Below, one piece after another: positions 54,593 to 62,922 of a stretch of DNA of 64,000 nt. Origin of the DNA: Pseudoduganella rivuli (GTDB taxonomy: Bacteria > Pseudomonadota > Gammaproteobacteria > Burkholderiales > Burkholderiaceae_D); contig NZ_WKJJ01000010.1 in assembly GCF_009674485.1 (NCBI RefSeq), positions 226,760 to 290,759 on the forward strand, in the 5' to 3' direction. Numbering within the stretch: the first letter of the stretch is position 1; each line of letters starts with the position of its first letter. Both the position numbers and the translations under genes were made by a program. Below the pieces are notes generated by a model that saw only the letters and a list, made by a program, of their open reading frames with translations, was not told where the DNA came from and searched no databases.

Positions 54593-54841
54593 CCTTCTAA
54601 CCTACCCGCTGTAGCCCAGCGTCTATGCGGGTTTGCGACGGGCTGCCAACATGGTGTAGGTGGAAATGCGATAGTCTGGCCGAGCAAATTCCGTCCCCCC
54701 GCCGAAGGGACGTCATGAAGCCTTCTAACCTACGAGCCGAAGACGAGCAATCATGCTGAGGTTACAGGCTCCATTATCAAAGATATGATGGGAAATGATG
54801 TGTTGCCTAATAAGAAACCAAATGCGAGTGCTAGACGTCTC
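54593..54841 (+). repeat. Gene-free spacer with direct repeats and two island-repeat fragments
   Basis: CCTTCTAACCTAC occurs at 54593-54605 and again at 54721-54733. Two diverged pieces of the island repeat are present: GTGTAGGTGGAAATGCGATAG (54655-54675) and ATGATGGGAAATGATG (54785-54800). No coding sequence is convincing. The stretch reads as a module junction between the cargo gene and the Mrr-like nuclease gene. Confidence 0.5.
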
Positions 54842-56080
54842 TTACCACACTGCCTGAATTAGTTTCTTTGCTTCAAAGCTAAGATAATCCTTTAAGATAC
54901 TCTGCGCATCCAAAAGAGACTGCCCATGCCATTCGCCATATTTCTGTGCATTATTTTTACGGTGTTCAAAGTCAAGGAGTGCAACGCACCAATCAGATTC
55001 CCTATTTCGCCCCTCAAGCACAGAACCAGGATAGATCTGACCTTCTTTCAATTTATAGAAAGTTTCGTTGTCTAGCGAGCACCCGCGAAATGCAATTCTA
55101 TTTTTCAGCATATGAACGAAAAATAGACAAAGATCTTCCATCTGAGAGCGGCCAGTTCCACCTACGTGTGAACTTACATTCCAAGTGCCGTTGATTGTTA
55201 CATAGCGCCAGGATTTAAGTCGAACTACAATAGCGCACTCCCCATAAACCGAATCAGATCTTATAATGAAAATGTCCTCGTGGCCATTTCTCTCAATGAA
55301 TGAAATAGCATCAACAGGTGTGAAGGCCATCGGATCGCCACAGTAGAAGGCTTCATCTTCGCCATGAATAAGCCAATCTGCATTAACACCGAACTCCGCT
55401 GCGAAGTCGTGCATGAAGCGAATGGTAGGTTCTTCCTTACCTTCAAAATACTTTGCCACATCAGATATTCGTTCCGACTGTAAAGCTTCAGCGACTCGCG
55501 ATACCGTTAGCATGTTATATATTGCACGATTCTCGTTCAGCAGTTTCAATGCATACGCTAGTCGATGTGCGTACAGGTCTTCGTTGCCAATGGCAGATCC
55601 CACTGCTTCCGTGAATGGAGGCTGGTCATCCAAGAACGAGAAGAAACGTGTAGCCACGCTACGATGCTCGTCAAGCATATCCGTCAGTTCGTTCCAACTT
55701 ACAATGTGAACAGCAAATAGACCAGCTGCACACCTCCTTTCGGAGAGTTGCCGAATCTTAGTTTGCATGGAACCGTCGCGATCAGCAGTCGTGGCGATAA
55801 TGAAATGTTGAATTCGTGGCAAAAAACCCTCAGCCTTCTCAATTTCGCTTTCGATCTCTGGGAAGGTTATTCTCTTAGAGCGAACTTTGCATTGCACGCC
55901 ATAGGCCTTGCCGCTGGTAACGTCATGCCCAAAAATATCAACACCGTTCTGACGCTGGCCGTTTACACCATTTAGCTGCGCGTTTGGATCACACCATATT
56001 TTCCGATAAAGTGCTAAACAGATAGCCTCAAACTCTTGCGGTAAAGTAGGCTTCGGAAGTGTGCAATTTCTATAGGTCAT
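54842..56080 (-). CDS. Mrr-like restriction endonuclease domain fused to HTH-like and C-terminal domains
   Basis: 412 residues. The N-terminal 130 residues have the Mrr/PD-(D/E)XK catalytic pattern: Asp48 in NGVDIFG, then Gln63-x-Lys65 in GVQCKV, with HFIIATTADRDGS. Around 180-245 lies a region resembling a XRE-type helix-turn-helix (MLTVSRVAEALQSERISDVAKYFEG...FAAEFGVNADWLIHGED). The C-terminal 160 residues are unrecognised. It could be a modification-dependent restriction enzyme or a regulated suicide nuclease; no methylase gene is adjacent. Confidence 0.72.
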   Translation of the reverse strand: MTYRNCTLPKPTLPQEFEAICLALYRKIWCDPNAQLNGVNGQRQNGVDIFGHDVTSGKAYGVQCKVRSKRITFPEIESEIEKAEGFLPRIQHFIIATTADRDGSMQTKIRQLSERRCAAGLFAVHIVSWNELTDMLDEHRSVATRFFSFLDDQPPFTEAVGSAIGNEDLYAHRLAYALKLLNENRAIYNMLTVSRVAEALQSERISDVAKYFEGKEEPTIRFMHDFAAEFGVNADWLIHGEDEAFYCGDPMAFTPVDAISFIERNGHEDIFIIRSDSVYGECAIVVRLKSWRYVTINGTWNVSSHVGGTGRSQMEDLCLFFVHMLKNRIAFRGCSLDNETFYKLKEGQIYPGSVLEGRNRESDWCVALLDFEHRKNNAQKYGEWHGQSLLDAQSILKDYLSFEAKKLIQAVW

Positions 56081-56645
56081 GTGTCGTCAGTATCTCTGCT
56101 AAGAACATCGGTGGCTATTTTTCTATTACAGAATATCCTAATGCCACATCGTTATCTGATCAAATATTTGCTAAGCATCCATCGTTGCTTGCAGCAGAGA
56201 AGCCTTTAGCTTCTATAGCCTCAGTCTCAGCGCCTAGTGAACGCGTGGGGTTATCACCTATCAGTATCAGACTTTGGGTACAAATGAGATCGGTTGACGC
56301 AGCGCCTGATCAATGCTAGATCAAGAGTAAGGGCGTGCCCTACATGTCTGTGAAAAACCAATAGCTATGCGAAATTGCTGCAATTGAGCAATTATTAGTC
56401 AGAACATGTATGATGGTTGACATTGATGGTGCTGCACAGGGATTAGATCACCAGTGGAGCAAAAGTAGGTTGATTGCGACGGTTAAGACACGATCACGTA
56501 TAGTTGTCCTTAAAAAAATCACCATCCGACCGTAGTTGAAATATATTGCATATTTTGCAGCAAGATCAAATATTCATTGTTATGCAGTTTTACTTTTAAC
56601 GTTAAGATTACGCATTGTAATATACATTACTGATCACCAATATTT
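56081..56645. other. Divergent intergenic region upstream of the retron
   Basis: 565 bp between the Mrr-like gene and the retron operon without a convincing gene. It contains AATTGCT-N7-AGCAATT (56373-56393) and, 15 bp before the retron effector start, the dyad GTAAT-ATAC-ATTAC (56617-56630) whose TAATAT overlaps a possible -10. The second dyad is a candidate operator of the retron operon. Confidence 0.5.
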
Positions 56646-57500
56646 ATGTCCATTGCAGCTGCCCCAATCTCCGCTGATGCCCTTTACGATATTATTAACA
56701 TATTCGAAATCCAGCCATGGACAAAGCAACTACACGAGGAATTAGCCGAACTATGGAGTTTATGCTCTTCCAGATCACAGCAGCTTTTATTGCGTGACCT
56801 TATCGAGAAATTCTGCCTCTTCGATGCTATTCACGAAGAGGCTGCATGCAAAGCATTTAATGCGCAAATACAAGAATGGAATCTAAAACCAAAAGAAACC
56901 TGGATCGTAGCCGTTGCGAATGCAGAAGAAATTGATGGTTCGACAGCTGGCTTGCAAAAACTCAAAAACAAAGTAATGCCATACGAAGATTGGCATTCTC
57001 GTTTTTTATCGAATATTCCATCAGCCTCAAAGAAAATAAAAAATGGTCAAAACATCGTTCTATTTGATGATTTCGTGGGCTCAGGCAAGAAAATGCTTAA
57101 GAAGATTGCTTGGATAAAAAAGAATCTTGGCGATAATGGAGTTACTAAATTTAATTTATTTTGCACTTGTTTTAGTGGAATGAAGTTTGGCCTAAAACAT
57201 CTTAGCGATGAGTCCAAGGTTCCGGTTTTTTCGCATATTTATTTAAACCGCGGAATCAGTGAAAATTATGACGATGACAAGGCAAAGGAAGCGCTCGGAT
57301 TGATGACTGAGATAGAGGAAAAGCTTGCCACCACTTATAAGGGAAAGCACATGAAGGATTTCTCACTTGGTTATGAAAAAAGTGAAGCACTTTACTGTGC
57401 CGTAAATGAAAATTGTCCGAATAATGTTTTTCCAGTATTCTGGTGGCGTATCAAGAAAGATGGGAAGCCGTTTAAAACACTTTTGCGACGTGCTGGGTAA
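56646..57500 (+). CDS. Retron effector: phosphoribosyltransferase-like protein
   Basis: 284 residues. The central motif IVLFDDFVGSGKK (137-149) is the PRPP-binding loop pattern of type-I phosphoribosyltransferases (two acidic residues followed by a small-residue turn), and the surrounding fold is alpha/beta. N-terminal 75 residues are helical. A PRTase-like gene upstream of a small winged-helix gene, an ncRNA and a reverse transcriptase is the arrangement I recall as type III retrons. In that reading it is the toxic effector, held inactive by the RT-msDNA complex. Start codon chosen at 56646; its ribosome site is weak. Confidence 0.82.
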   Translation: MSIAAAPISADALYDIINIFEIQPWTKQLHEELAELWSLCSSRSQQLLLRDLIEKFCLFDAIHEEAACKAFNAQIQEWNLKPKETWIVAVANAEEIDGSTAGLQKLKNKVMPYEDWHSRFLSNIPSASKKIKNGQNIVLFDDFVGSGKKMLKKIAWIKKNLGDNGVTKFNLFCTCFSGMKFGLKHLSDESKVPVFSHIYLNRGISENYDDDKAKEALGLMTEIEEKLATTYKGKHMKDFSLGYEKSEALYCAVNENCPNNVFPVFWWRIKKDGKPFKTLLRRAG

Positions 57501-57503
57501 TTC

Positions 57504-57797
57504 ATGAGCACAAATAATGTGGTTTTTGAATTTTTACGAGTATTATTCGATAAAGAATGGCATGAACTCTATGAGATGCATACCCGTTTTCGACTGAATG
57601 CCGTTGAAATTCACGATGCCCTTACTGTTCTTCATAAGCTTGAGATTATTGAACGACGTGATATGGAGGTACGAATTTCAGCAAACCTAACTGAGCAGCA
57701 TTTTTCAATTATTAACAAATTATCAAAAACAACACGCCCAGTGAAACTTGCTGAAGTTCCTCCGGAATTGTTGACCAGAAGAAAAAAACGTGTATGA
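57504..57797 (+). CDS. Retron accessory winged-helix protein
   Basis: 97 residues, 3 bp after the PRTase-like gene. It has a compact winged-helix pattern (FLRVLFDKEWHELYEMHTRFRLNAVEIHDALTVLHKLEIIERRDMEVRISANL) with a basic tail (RRKKRV). Retron operons of the PRTase type carry such a small wHTH, thought to contribute to the effector complex rather than act as a free repressor. The msr-msd RNA begins immediately after its stop. Confidence 0.82.
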   Translation: MSTNNVVFEFLRVLFDKEWHELYEMHTRFRLNAVEIHDALTVLHKLEIIERRDMEVRISANLTEQHFSIINKLSKTTRPVKLAEVPPELLTRRKKRV

Positions 57798-57804
57798 TAT
57801 CACT

Positions 57805-57973
57805 GTCGGCTTGAGCATTAGCAATCTGAGGTGTTATCGCCTCTCTCGTTAAGGCTGCTTTTAGCCACTGAATGGATCATACTCTGCTTCGACAAGTCGA
57901 AGCAGAGTACAATTCATTCACTGACGTGAATAAATTGTGTGAAAAAGTACGGTTCGTAATGCTCAAGCTCGAC
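57805..57973 (+). ncRNA. Retron msr-msd non-coding RNA
   Basis: All landmarks of a retron RNA are present between the wHTH gene and the RT. a1/a2 repeats: CTTGAGCATTA (57810-57820) and TAATGCTCAAG (57957-57967), perfect over 11 nt and extendable by GTCG/CGAC outside a small bulge. Directly after a1 comes AGC, with G57821 as the candidate branching guanosine. Two msr hairpins follow: GAGG...CCTC near 57828-57843, and GGCT-GCTTTT-AGCC near 57853-57866 with a U-rich loop of the type RTs recognise. The msd is a long hairpin: TGAATG/CATTCA outer arms (57869-57874, 57915-57920) and a 13-bp perfect stem (57880-57892 with 57897-57909, loop CAAG). The exact RNA ends and msDNA end are not visible. Confidence 0.88.
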
Positions 57974-57984
57974 ACTTTTTTTAA

Positions 57985-58953
57985 ATGGATATTTTAGAGT
58001 CGTTTTCCAAAGAATTAAATCTATTTTCCCTGGACGGGTTTTCAGTCCAACTGCTTGCAGGTGCCATTGCCGATTCATCTAAGTTTTATCGCTCGTTTAA
58101 AATTCCAAAACGGCGCGGCGGAAATCGGGAGATTTCTGCGCCGTTCCCATTTTTAGCTAATATCCAGAAGGCAATCGCCAATAAATTGCGGGATCGTATT
58201 CCAAGTAGTGATAATGCATTTGCGTACCGGGAGGGTCGGAATGCAATAATGCATGCATCTACGCATCTTGGGAATCGAGAGCTTTTGACCGTTGATATTA
58301 GAGACTTCTTTGGCTCGATTACACGCCAGCAAATACATCAGAGCCTTCTCGAATGCAACTTTGACGGTAATTTTAGCCACATCTCTTCTTTGCTCTCTAC
58401 ACTTCACGGCACTCTTCCCCAAGGCGGGTGCGCCAGTCCAATACTAAGCAATCTTGTCTTTTATTCCTTAGATATTCGCCTTGCTCGATTAGCCTCGGCT
58501 TTGGATATTACCTATTCTCGCTATGCAGATGACTTAGCTTTTTCAGGAGATTACATCCCTAGAAATTTACCGAGAATGGTCGAGAAGATTATTAAGGAAA
58601 AGGGATTTGCTCTTAACAACGAAAAAACAAAATTAAAGATATTCGGAGCGAGGAAAATTATCACCGGAGTTTCCATTAGTTCAGGGAAGCCCAAGGCCCC
58701 CCGCCAATTCGTTCGCGCTCTGCGAGCAGAAGTCCACGCTTTGGAAAACAATAAAAATAGGCTTCATTCGTTGACTGTCTTTGATCCATTACGGTATGAA
58801 CGTGTACTTGGGAAGTTGAATTATTGGCTCCAGATAGAGCCCAATAATTCATACGCAATCGAGAAAAGGATTGGCATTAGTATAGCGCATCAGAAATTTT
58901 TGGGCCTCAGTGCCAATTTTAAACTCGAAGATTATATTCAACTTGTAGCCTAA
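57985..58953 (+). CDS. ret: Retron reverse transcriptase
   Basis: 322 residues, the usual size for bacterial retron RTs. Retron-specific region X NAxxH is present as NAIMH (86-90). Catalytic Asp in LLTVDIRDFFGSI, region LPQGGCASPILSNL, catalytic YADD (180-183) in YSRYADDLAFSG, and region Y as ITG in KIITGVSIS are all intact. It starts 11 bp after the a2 end of the ncRNA. It would copy the msd from the 2'-OH of the branching G to form msDNA. All catalytic residues being intact argues for a functional retron. Confidence 0.95.
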   Translation: MDILESFSKELNLFSLDGFSVQLLAGAIADSSKFYRSFKIPKRRGGNREISAPFPFLANIQKAIANKLRDRIPSSDNAFAYREGRNAIMHASTHLGNRELLTVDIRDFFGSITRQQIHQSLLECNFDGNFSHISSLLSTLHGTLPQGGCASPILSNLVFYSLDIRLARLASALDITYSRYADDLAFSGDYIPRNLPRMVEKIIKEKGFALNNEKTKLKIFGARKIITGVSISSGKPKAPRQFVRALRAEVHALENNKNRLHSLTVFDPLRYERVLGKLNYWLQIEPNNSYAIEKRIGISIAHQKFLGLSANFKLEDYIQLVA

Positions 58954-59007
58954 TATTGTCGCTATAACGTTTAACGTTACTCGCTATATTTTATATTTCG
59001 CAAATTT

Positions 59008-59181
59008 TTACTCTTCGATGTTGGCGATGAGTTTCTGCAGTTCTTTATAAAAGAGCTGTTTTTCCATGAAAATGGGAATTGGAAGCAACTTACGTTGGTT
59101 TGAGTACCTGTCCTTGATGCTAGGCTTCTGTGTGGCCTTATTATTTGGCCAGTCTAGTCGTAATGACTTTTTAACATTCAT
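59008..59181 (-). CDS. Small open reading frame, doubtful
   Basis: 57 residues from an ATG at 59181 preceded by AGGA. Basic and helical (KQLFYKELQKLIANIEE at the end). No recognisable family; it could be a real small gene or a degraded remnant. Same strand as the TIR/EcsC set. Confidence 0.35.
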   Translation of the reverse strand: MNVKKSLRLDWPNNKATQKPSIKDRYSNQRKLLPIPIFMEKQLFYKELQKLIANIEE

Positions 59182-59335
59182 TGTTCCTATCGCCAAGGCG
59201 TTTGCAACTTCCAACCTACTTGCAGCGGCCTAGCGCCCAAGCATATTTGCGCTAGATGCCGGATGGTCGATCCAGTGTAATGTGAAATATGATGGTTCGG
59301 TTGCTCGCCAAACGCAGCAACGATAACAAGCACCA

Positions 59336-59686
59336 CTACCTTGCAGGGACACTCTCCATGGTCCCAACAATATCGAGCGCGTATGGCCCGATCCTTGCCG
59401 GGTCATACTGAATCCTGATCTGACACCCCAGATTGTCGATCAGATGCTGAGTTATCTCTTCGCGCACGGCTGGCGTAGCGCTTGCGAGCGCTTCGATCAC
59501 TTCTTTCTCAAGCGTTACAGCAACATGAGTTCCCACGTGCGCAGGATTGTTCGGAATCGGGATAGGGCCACGGAAGCACAACATGCCATATGCATCTTCC
59601 ATCGCCTCAATCTCAGCCGAAAAAAAAGGCCGCATTACCTCTGCAAAGCGTTTATTAAATTCATTCAAATTCGTAGTTAAATTCAT
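59336..59686 (-). CDS. Unidentified small protein
   Basis: 116 residues, no membrane span. PIPIPNNPAHVGTHVAVTLEKEVIEALASATPAVREEITQHLIDNLG suggests a compact alpha/beta domain. Codon use is less AT-rich than its neighbours. It lies 21 bp downstream of the wHTH/nuclease-like gene on the same strand but may not belong to that set. Not recognised. Confidence 0.6.
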   Translation of the reverse strand: MNLTTNLNEFNKRFAEVMRPFFSAEIEAMEDAYGMLCFRGPIPIPNNPAHVGTHVAVTLEKEVIEALASATPAVREEITQHLIDNLGCQIRIQYDPARIGPYALDIVGTMESVPAR

Positions 59687-59707
59687 TTCTTATATATTCT
59701 AAAAATT

Positions 59708-60469
59708 TCAAATTCCCAATTGGCTGCATAAATTCTCATACCGTTCGTGCGCAGCCTTATTTTTATCGAAAACGTACCCTAGGAATTCTTCCATGTAATC
59801 TTCAGTAGGTGTATTCTTCTCAGCTTCCAATTGTATATCATATCTAAATGAATTATAGTAGGGATGTAAAGTTAGCAAACCTACTCCAAACCTACTGCAT
59901 ACAGCTGTAATTTCTTCAAGCCCAACCACAGGCTCATTTTTCGCCCACTCAAGTACAACATACGCTTCATGCGCAAAACGTCTATGAGATGCAGCCTCAA
60001 AGACAGAATCAATATTCCAGCGTTTCCATTGCTTTACTTCGAAGGTGGTGATTTGTATTTTATGAATCTTGAGGATATCAAATTTTCTCAAGGAGATTTT
60101 GGAAATATCTGGATTTGACCATTTTCCACTTTTCCGCAGCGCACTAGTATCTATGATTAGCGCAGGCTCTTCATTCTCCTCCGACTCAGATTCCAATACT
60201 TTCACCAACGGAACATACAGAGCCTTCTCATTTTCAACAGATGAACATGAATTAGGTAATGTTTTTACCTTAAGGCCGGCGTTGGTTAATTGAACTCCAC
60301 CACCTTGTCCAGTTACTTTTTCGATTACTCCATCGTCAAGCAGCTCTTGACGTATTTTTGCATACCGCTCATCAGAGAGTGCAAGTGTAGATCGGACATT
60401 TCTATTGGATGATCGCCCTTGCTCCTGAAGGAACCAGATTAAACGATCCTTATCGCTAGACTTAGCCAA
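59708..60469 (-). CDS. Winged-helix + PD-(D/E)XK-like protein
   Basis: 253 residues. Residues 1-70 form a winged helix (RLIWFLQEQGRSSNRNVRSTLALSDERYAKIRQELLDDGVIEK). The C-terminal half has the order of a PD-(D/E)XK core: NPDI (Pro-Asp), then ITTFEVKQW (Glu-x-Lys), followed by helices HRRFAHEAYVVLEWAK. It lies 20 bp after the TIR gene, so it is probably co-transcribed with EcsC and TIR. It may be a nuclease of the defence set or a DNA-sensing component. Confidence 0.65.
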   Translation of the reverse strand: MAKSSDKDRLIWFLQEQGRSSNRNVRSTLALSDERYAKIRQELLDDGVIEKVTGQGGGVQLTNAGLKVKTLPNSCSSVENEKALYVPLVKVLESESEENEEPALIIDTSALRKSGKWSNPDISKISLRKFDILKIHKIQITTFEVKQWKRWNIDSVFEAASHRRFAHEAYVVLEWAKNEPVVGLEEITAVCSRFGVGLLTLHPYYNSFRYDIQLEAEKNTPTEDYMEEFLGYVFDKNKAAHERYENLCSQLGI

Positions 60470-60489
60470 AGTATTTCCTTGTTTTATGA

Positions 60490-61314
60490 TTAGTAAATTC
60501 CAAAATGTTTCTTGACAATAGGAATCAACTCATTAACCAACTCCAATGGAGAAAACTCTTCGTTAACTCTTATATATTTTTTCATCTGAAGGAATAACGG
60601 CAAGTTTTCATGAGGGACGTTTGAGCTAACTACAGTCAGCATTAAAATATTATGGCCCGAACCAAATCTCGACAAGAACCCTTCCATCTCCGAATTGCAC
60701 CATGAAGACTTTAAAAAATGCTCTGTGACGAAAAATATAACTGCCCCAGACGATAAAATTCCCTCTTGAATAGCGGTGACGATGGTTTTCCCGTAATCAA
60801 TACTAATTTTATCGTACCAAACAGGAAGCCCCTTACTAGTAAAATAGGGGATTACATCTTCTACGTATGGCTTGTCAAATGATGAGTGACTAAGGAAAAC
60901 AGGTAACTTCTTACCTAGAGGACGCATTGAAATTGTTCCTGCGACTTCCAAGCGCTCTTTAAATCGAAAAAGTTGACTTAGCAATTCCAAACTATCCGGA
61001 TCTAATCCGGTCGCCATATTAAAACGCTTTTCACCTGCCTCACTCATAAGCTCCGCCATTGTTATATCTGGGCGATAGCGTGCGCCACATGGGCGAAGTA
61101 ATTCCTTCATATCTTGAATTTGATCATCTTTAGGATTTTCGTAACTTAATACAACGAAAAATTCAAGATTATATGGATTGTTATTTACAAACAAGGCGCA
61201 CATCGATAGTTCGTATGCATTTTGACTTGCCAATAAAACTTTTAAATTATCAAGCACACGTGAATGTTCCCCATAGTCGCATTCCCAGACAAAGTCGCGA
61301 TTTTTAATTTCCAT
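60490..61314 (-). CDS. TIR-domain protein (toll_2 type)
   Basis: 274 residues from the ATG at 61314 (the TTG at 61347 is less likely). The first 130 residues are an unrecognised sensing domain (EHSRVLDNLKVLLASQNAYELSMCALFV). The C-terminal part is a TIR domain: LPVFLSHSSFDKPYVEDVIPYF, GLPVWYDK, IFFVTEHFLKSSWCNSEME, where Glu209 in WCNSE is the expected catalytic glutamate of NAD-cleaving TIRs. It is preceded by an EcsC-like gene in the same operon. NAD depletion on phage infection is the inferred role. Confidence 0.88.
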   Translation of the reverse strand: MEIKNRDFVWECDYGEHSRVLDNLKVLLASQNAYELSMCALFVNNNPYNLEFFVVLSYENPKDDQIQDMKELLRPCGARYRPDITMAELMSEAGEKRFNMATGLDPDSLELLSQLFRFKERLEVAGTISMRPLGKKLPVFLSHSSFDKPYVEDVIPYFTSKGLPVWYDKISIDYGKTIVTAIQEGILSSGAVIFFVTEHFLKSSWCNSEMEGFLSRFGSGHNILMLTVVSSNVPHENLPLFLQMKKYIRVNEEFSPLELVNELIPIVKKHFGIY

Positions 61315-61358
61315 ATCTTTATTTCCAAAATTTAAAAAAATGTTCAAACAGATACTAA

Positions 61359-62012
61359 TTATGCAACCAGCGTTTTTCCCTCATCTGCACAAGAAATAAA
61401 AGTATTGCGCGCAACATTTCCAATGAGATTAGTTGCAACTGCATCAACTGTTCCACCTACCACGCCCCCTACAAATGGGACTATTTTCACGAGGTTAACA
61501 ACGCCTTTCTCACCGAACTTTGTCAAAAGCCTAAAGCCGACCTTCTGATTGATGGCCGTTATGGTTTTCCCTGATATATTTTTTATAGCGTTAGTAGCTA
61601 CCTTTGTTCCAACAACAATACCAACGTCTTTTAGGATATCTTTTGCTGCATCACCAGCAAGACACGCATAGACAAGCGTCTTAACTCTATCACTGTGTAA
61701 ATCCTGACCACACATCTTTGCAATTGCAGCGATCATCCTAATTTGGACGTACATCACTGAGGCTATATTTGCAGGAATTGTGACAGGCATTGTTATGATG
61801 CCTCCTAATCCTGTTACAAAACCTGATGTTCCAGCTTTTGTGTTCTGCCATCTAATTAAAGAATTTATTTTTTCCTCAAGACTACCATTGGTTTTGAGAT
61901 ATTCATTTGCCATTTCTTCTGCAGAGTCGAGCCCAGCGACTCCGTTCACCGCCTTCTCATAGGCCCAGTCGAGTGCTTGCATTATTTTTGCATGAGTCAA
62001 ATCATTAGCCAT
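61359..62012 (-). CDS. EcsC-family protein, first gene of the TIR operon
   Basis: 217 residues with a strong ribosome site (GGAGGAAAAGA before the ATG at 62012). The EcsC core is clear: GLGGIITMPVTIPANIASVMYVQIRMIAAIAKMCG, then VKTLVYACLAGDAAKDILKD, and a C-terminal hydrophobic part (VPFVGGVVGGTVDAVAT) that may insert in the membrane. EcsC proteins occur with immune effectors, but their activity is not established. It is 44 bp upstream of the TIR gene, same direction. Confidence 0.88.
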   Translation of the reverse strand: MANDLTHAKIMQALDWAYEKAVNGVAGLDSAEEMANEYLKTNGSLEEKINSLIRWQNTKAGTSGFVTGLGGIITMPVTIPANIASVMYVQIRMIAAIAKMCGQDLHSDRVKTLVYACLAGDAAKDILKDVGIVVGTKVATNAIKNISGKTITAINQKVGFRLLTKFGEKGVVNLVKIVPFVGGVVGGTVDAVATNLIGNVARNTFISCADEGKTLVA

Positions 62013-62483
62013 TCTTTTCCTCCATTTGATATTTTAATTTTTGGTTACCGCATGGAAACATATCACAGAGTTATTCTGTTGGCAAAGTTATTTGTGGATC
62101 GCATCAAGATAAGAATAATTGTTACATTTGGATAGAATTCGTTTCAATTATTCAAATGCGCCGACTGCATGGGCAACGTGTGGGAAAAAGGAAGAAAACA
62201 GCCTACTATCAAAACAGGAGGATTCGTGTTGTTTCCGCCGCCGAGGCGTTTAAAGCTTCTGACATAGCTTCTGAAACCCTGCATTCATGCGGGTTTCCGG
62301 CGATTGGGGTGACGGGTGTGATGGGAAATGAGATGGCTACACACAGAAAATCGCTGTCGTAGCTTTCGTAAAAGGCTATAGAGGCTGATGCGGCACCAGA
62401 GAAACTGCTTGCAGATTGGCCGTTGCCAAGTTGCTAAAAACTGTTGATGGTAAAGGCTCCTTAACTACACGAGCGCCTACATC
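62013..62483. other. Gene-free region with hairpin and island-repeat copy
   Basis: 471 bp with no convincing gene. It includes the tandem AGCTTCTGA-cat-AGCTTCTGA, a hairpin with GAAACCC/GGGTTTC arms and inner GCAT/ATGC (62273-62297), and GTGTGATGGGAAATGAGATGGC (62317-62338), which matches the central block of the island repeat at 37370. The promoter of the leftward TIR operon should lie at its left end. Confidence 0.55.
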
Positions 62484-62885
62484 ATGAACGCTAAGACTAC
62501 CGCAACCGATCTGCCCAAGACAACGAACGACCAGAAACCAGCAGCCTCCGCCGTTGCGACCACGCCGCCAGTCGTTGTCGTTGCTTCACCAAGCGCAGCT
62601 GGACCGATTAAAAGCGCCTCTACGCCGATTTCATCGACGCCGACGGCGGATATGACGGGGGCGGAAGGGAAAAGCGATTCCAACGCGTCGCCTGTGGTCA
62701 AAGTTGAGAAAAAGCCTAAAGCGCCGACGAAGATGGAAATCGCCTCTTCCATCTACTTGCGCATGTCCAAGCAGAAGGATGTGACCCGCAAGCAGATCGT
62801 CGAACAGTTCGTAGCGGAAGCCAAACTGAGCGCAGCAGGTGCAAGTACCTACTACCAACTGATTAAGGCAAAGCTTGGCCAGTAA
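62484..62885 (+). CDS. Small island protein with disordered N-terminus
   Basis: 133 residues. The first 80 are low-complexity (Ala/Thr/Ser/Pro/Lys), the last 50 a conserved-looking helical domain (KMEIASSIYLRMSKQKDVTRKQIVEQFVAEAKLSAAGASTYYQLIK). The helical part looks like a small DNA- or protein-binding module. GC content is higher than in the neighbouring defence genes. Not recognised. Confidence 0.6.
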   Translation: MNAKTTATDLPKTTNDQKPAASAVATTPPVVVVASPSAAGPIKSASTPISSTPTADMTGAEGKSDSNASPVVKVEKKPKAPTKMEIASSIYLRMSKQKDVTRKQIVEQFVAEAKLSAAGASTYYQLIKAKLGQ

Positions 62886-62922
62886 AAAGCTACATCGGAC
62901 GAGACATATACGACAACTACCA

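Noticed and set aside
56059..56319. 86-codon frame in the divergent region before the retron
   Set aside because: Starts inside the Mrr-like gene on the other strand and lacks a ribosome site; composition random.
62156..62362. 68-codon frame crossing the hairpin and repeat near 62.3 kb
   Set aside because: It runs through the hairpin and the island-repeat copy, and its translation resembles no protein family.
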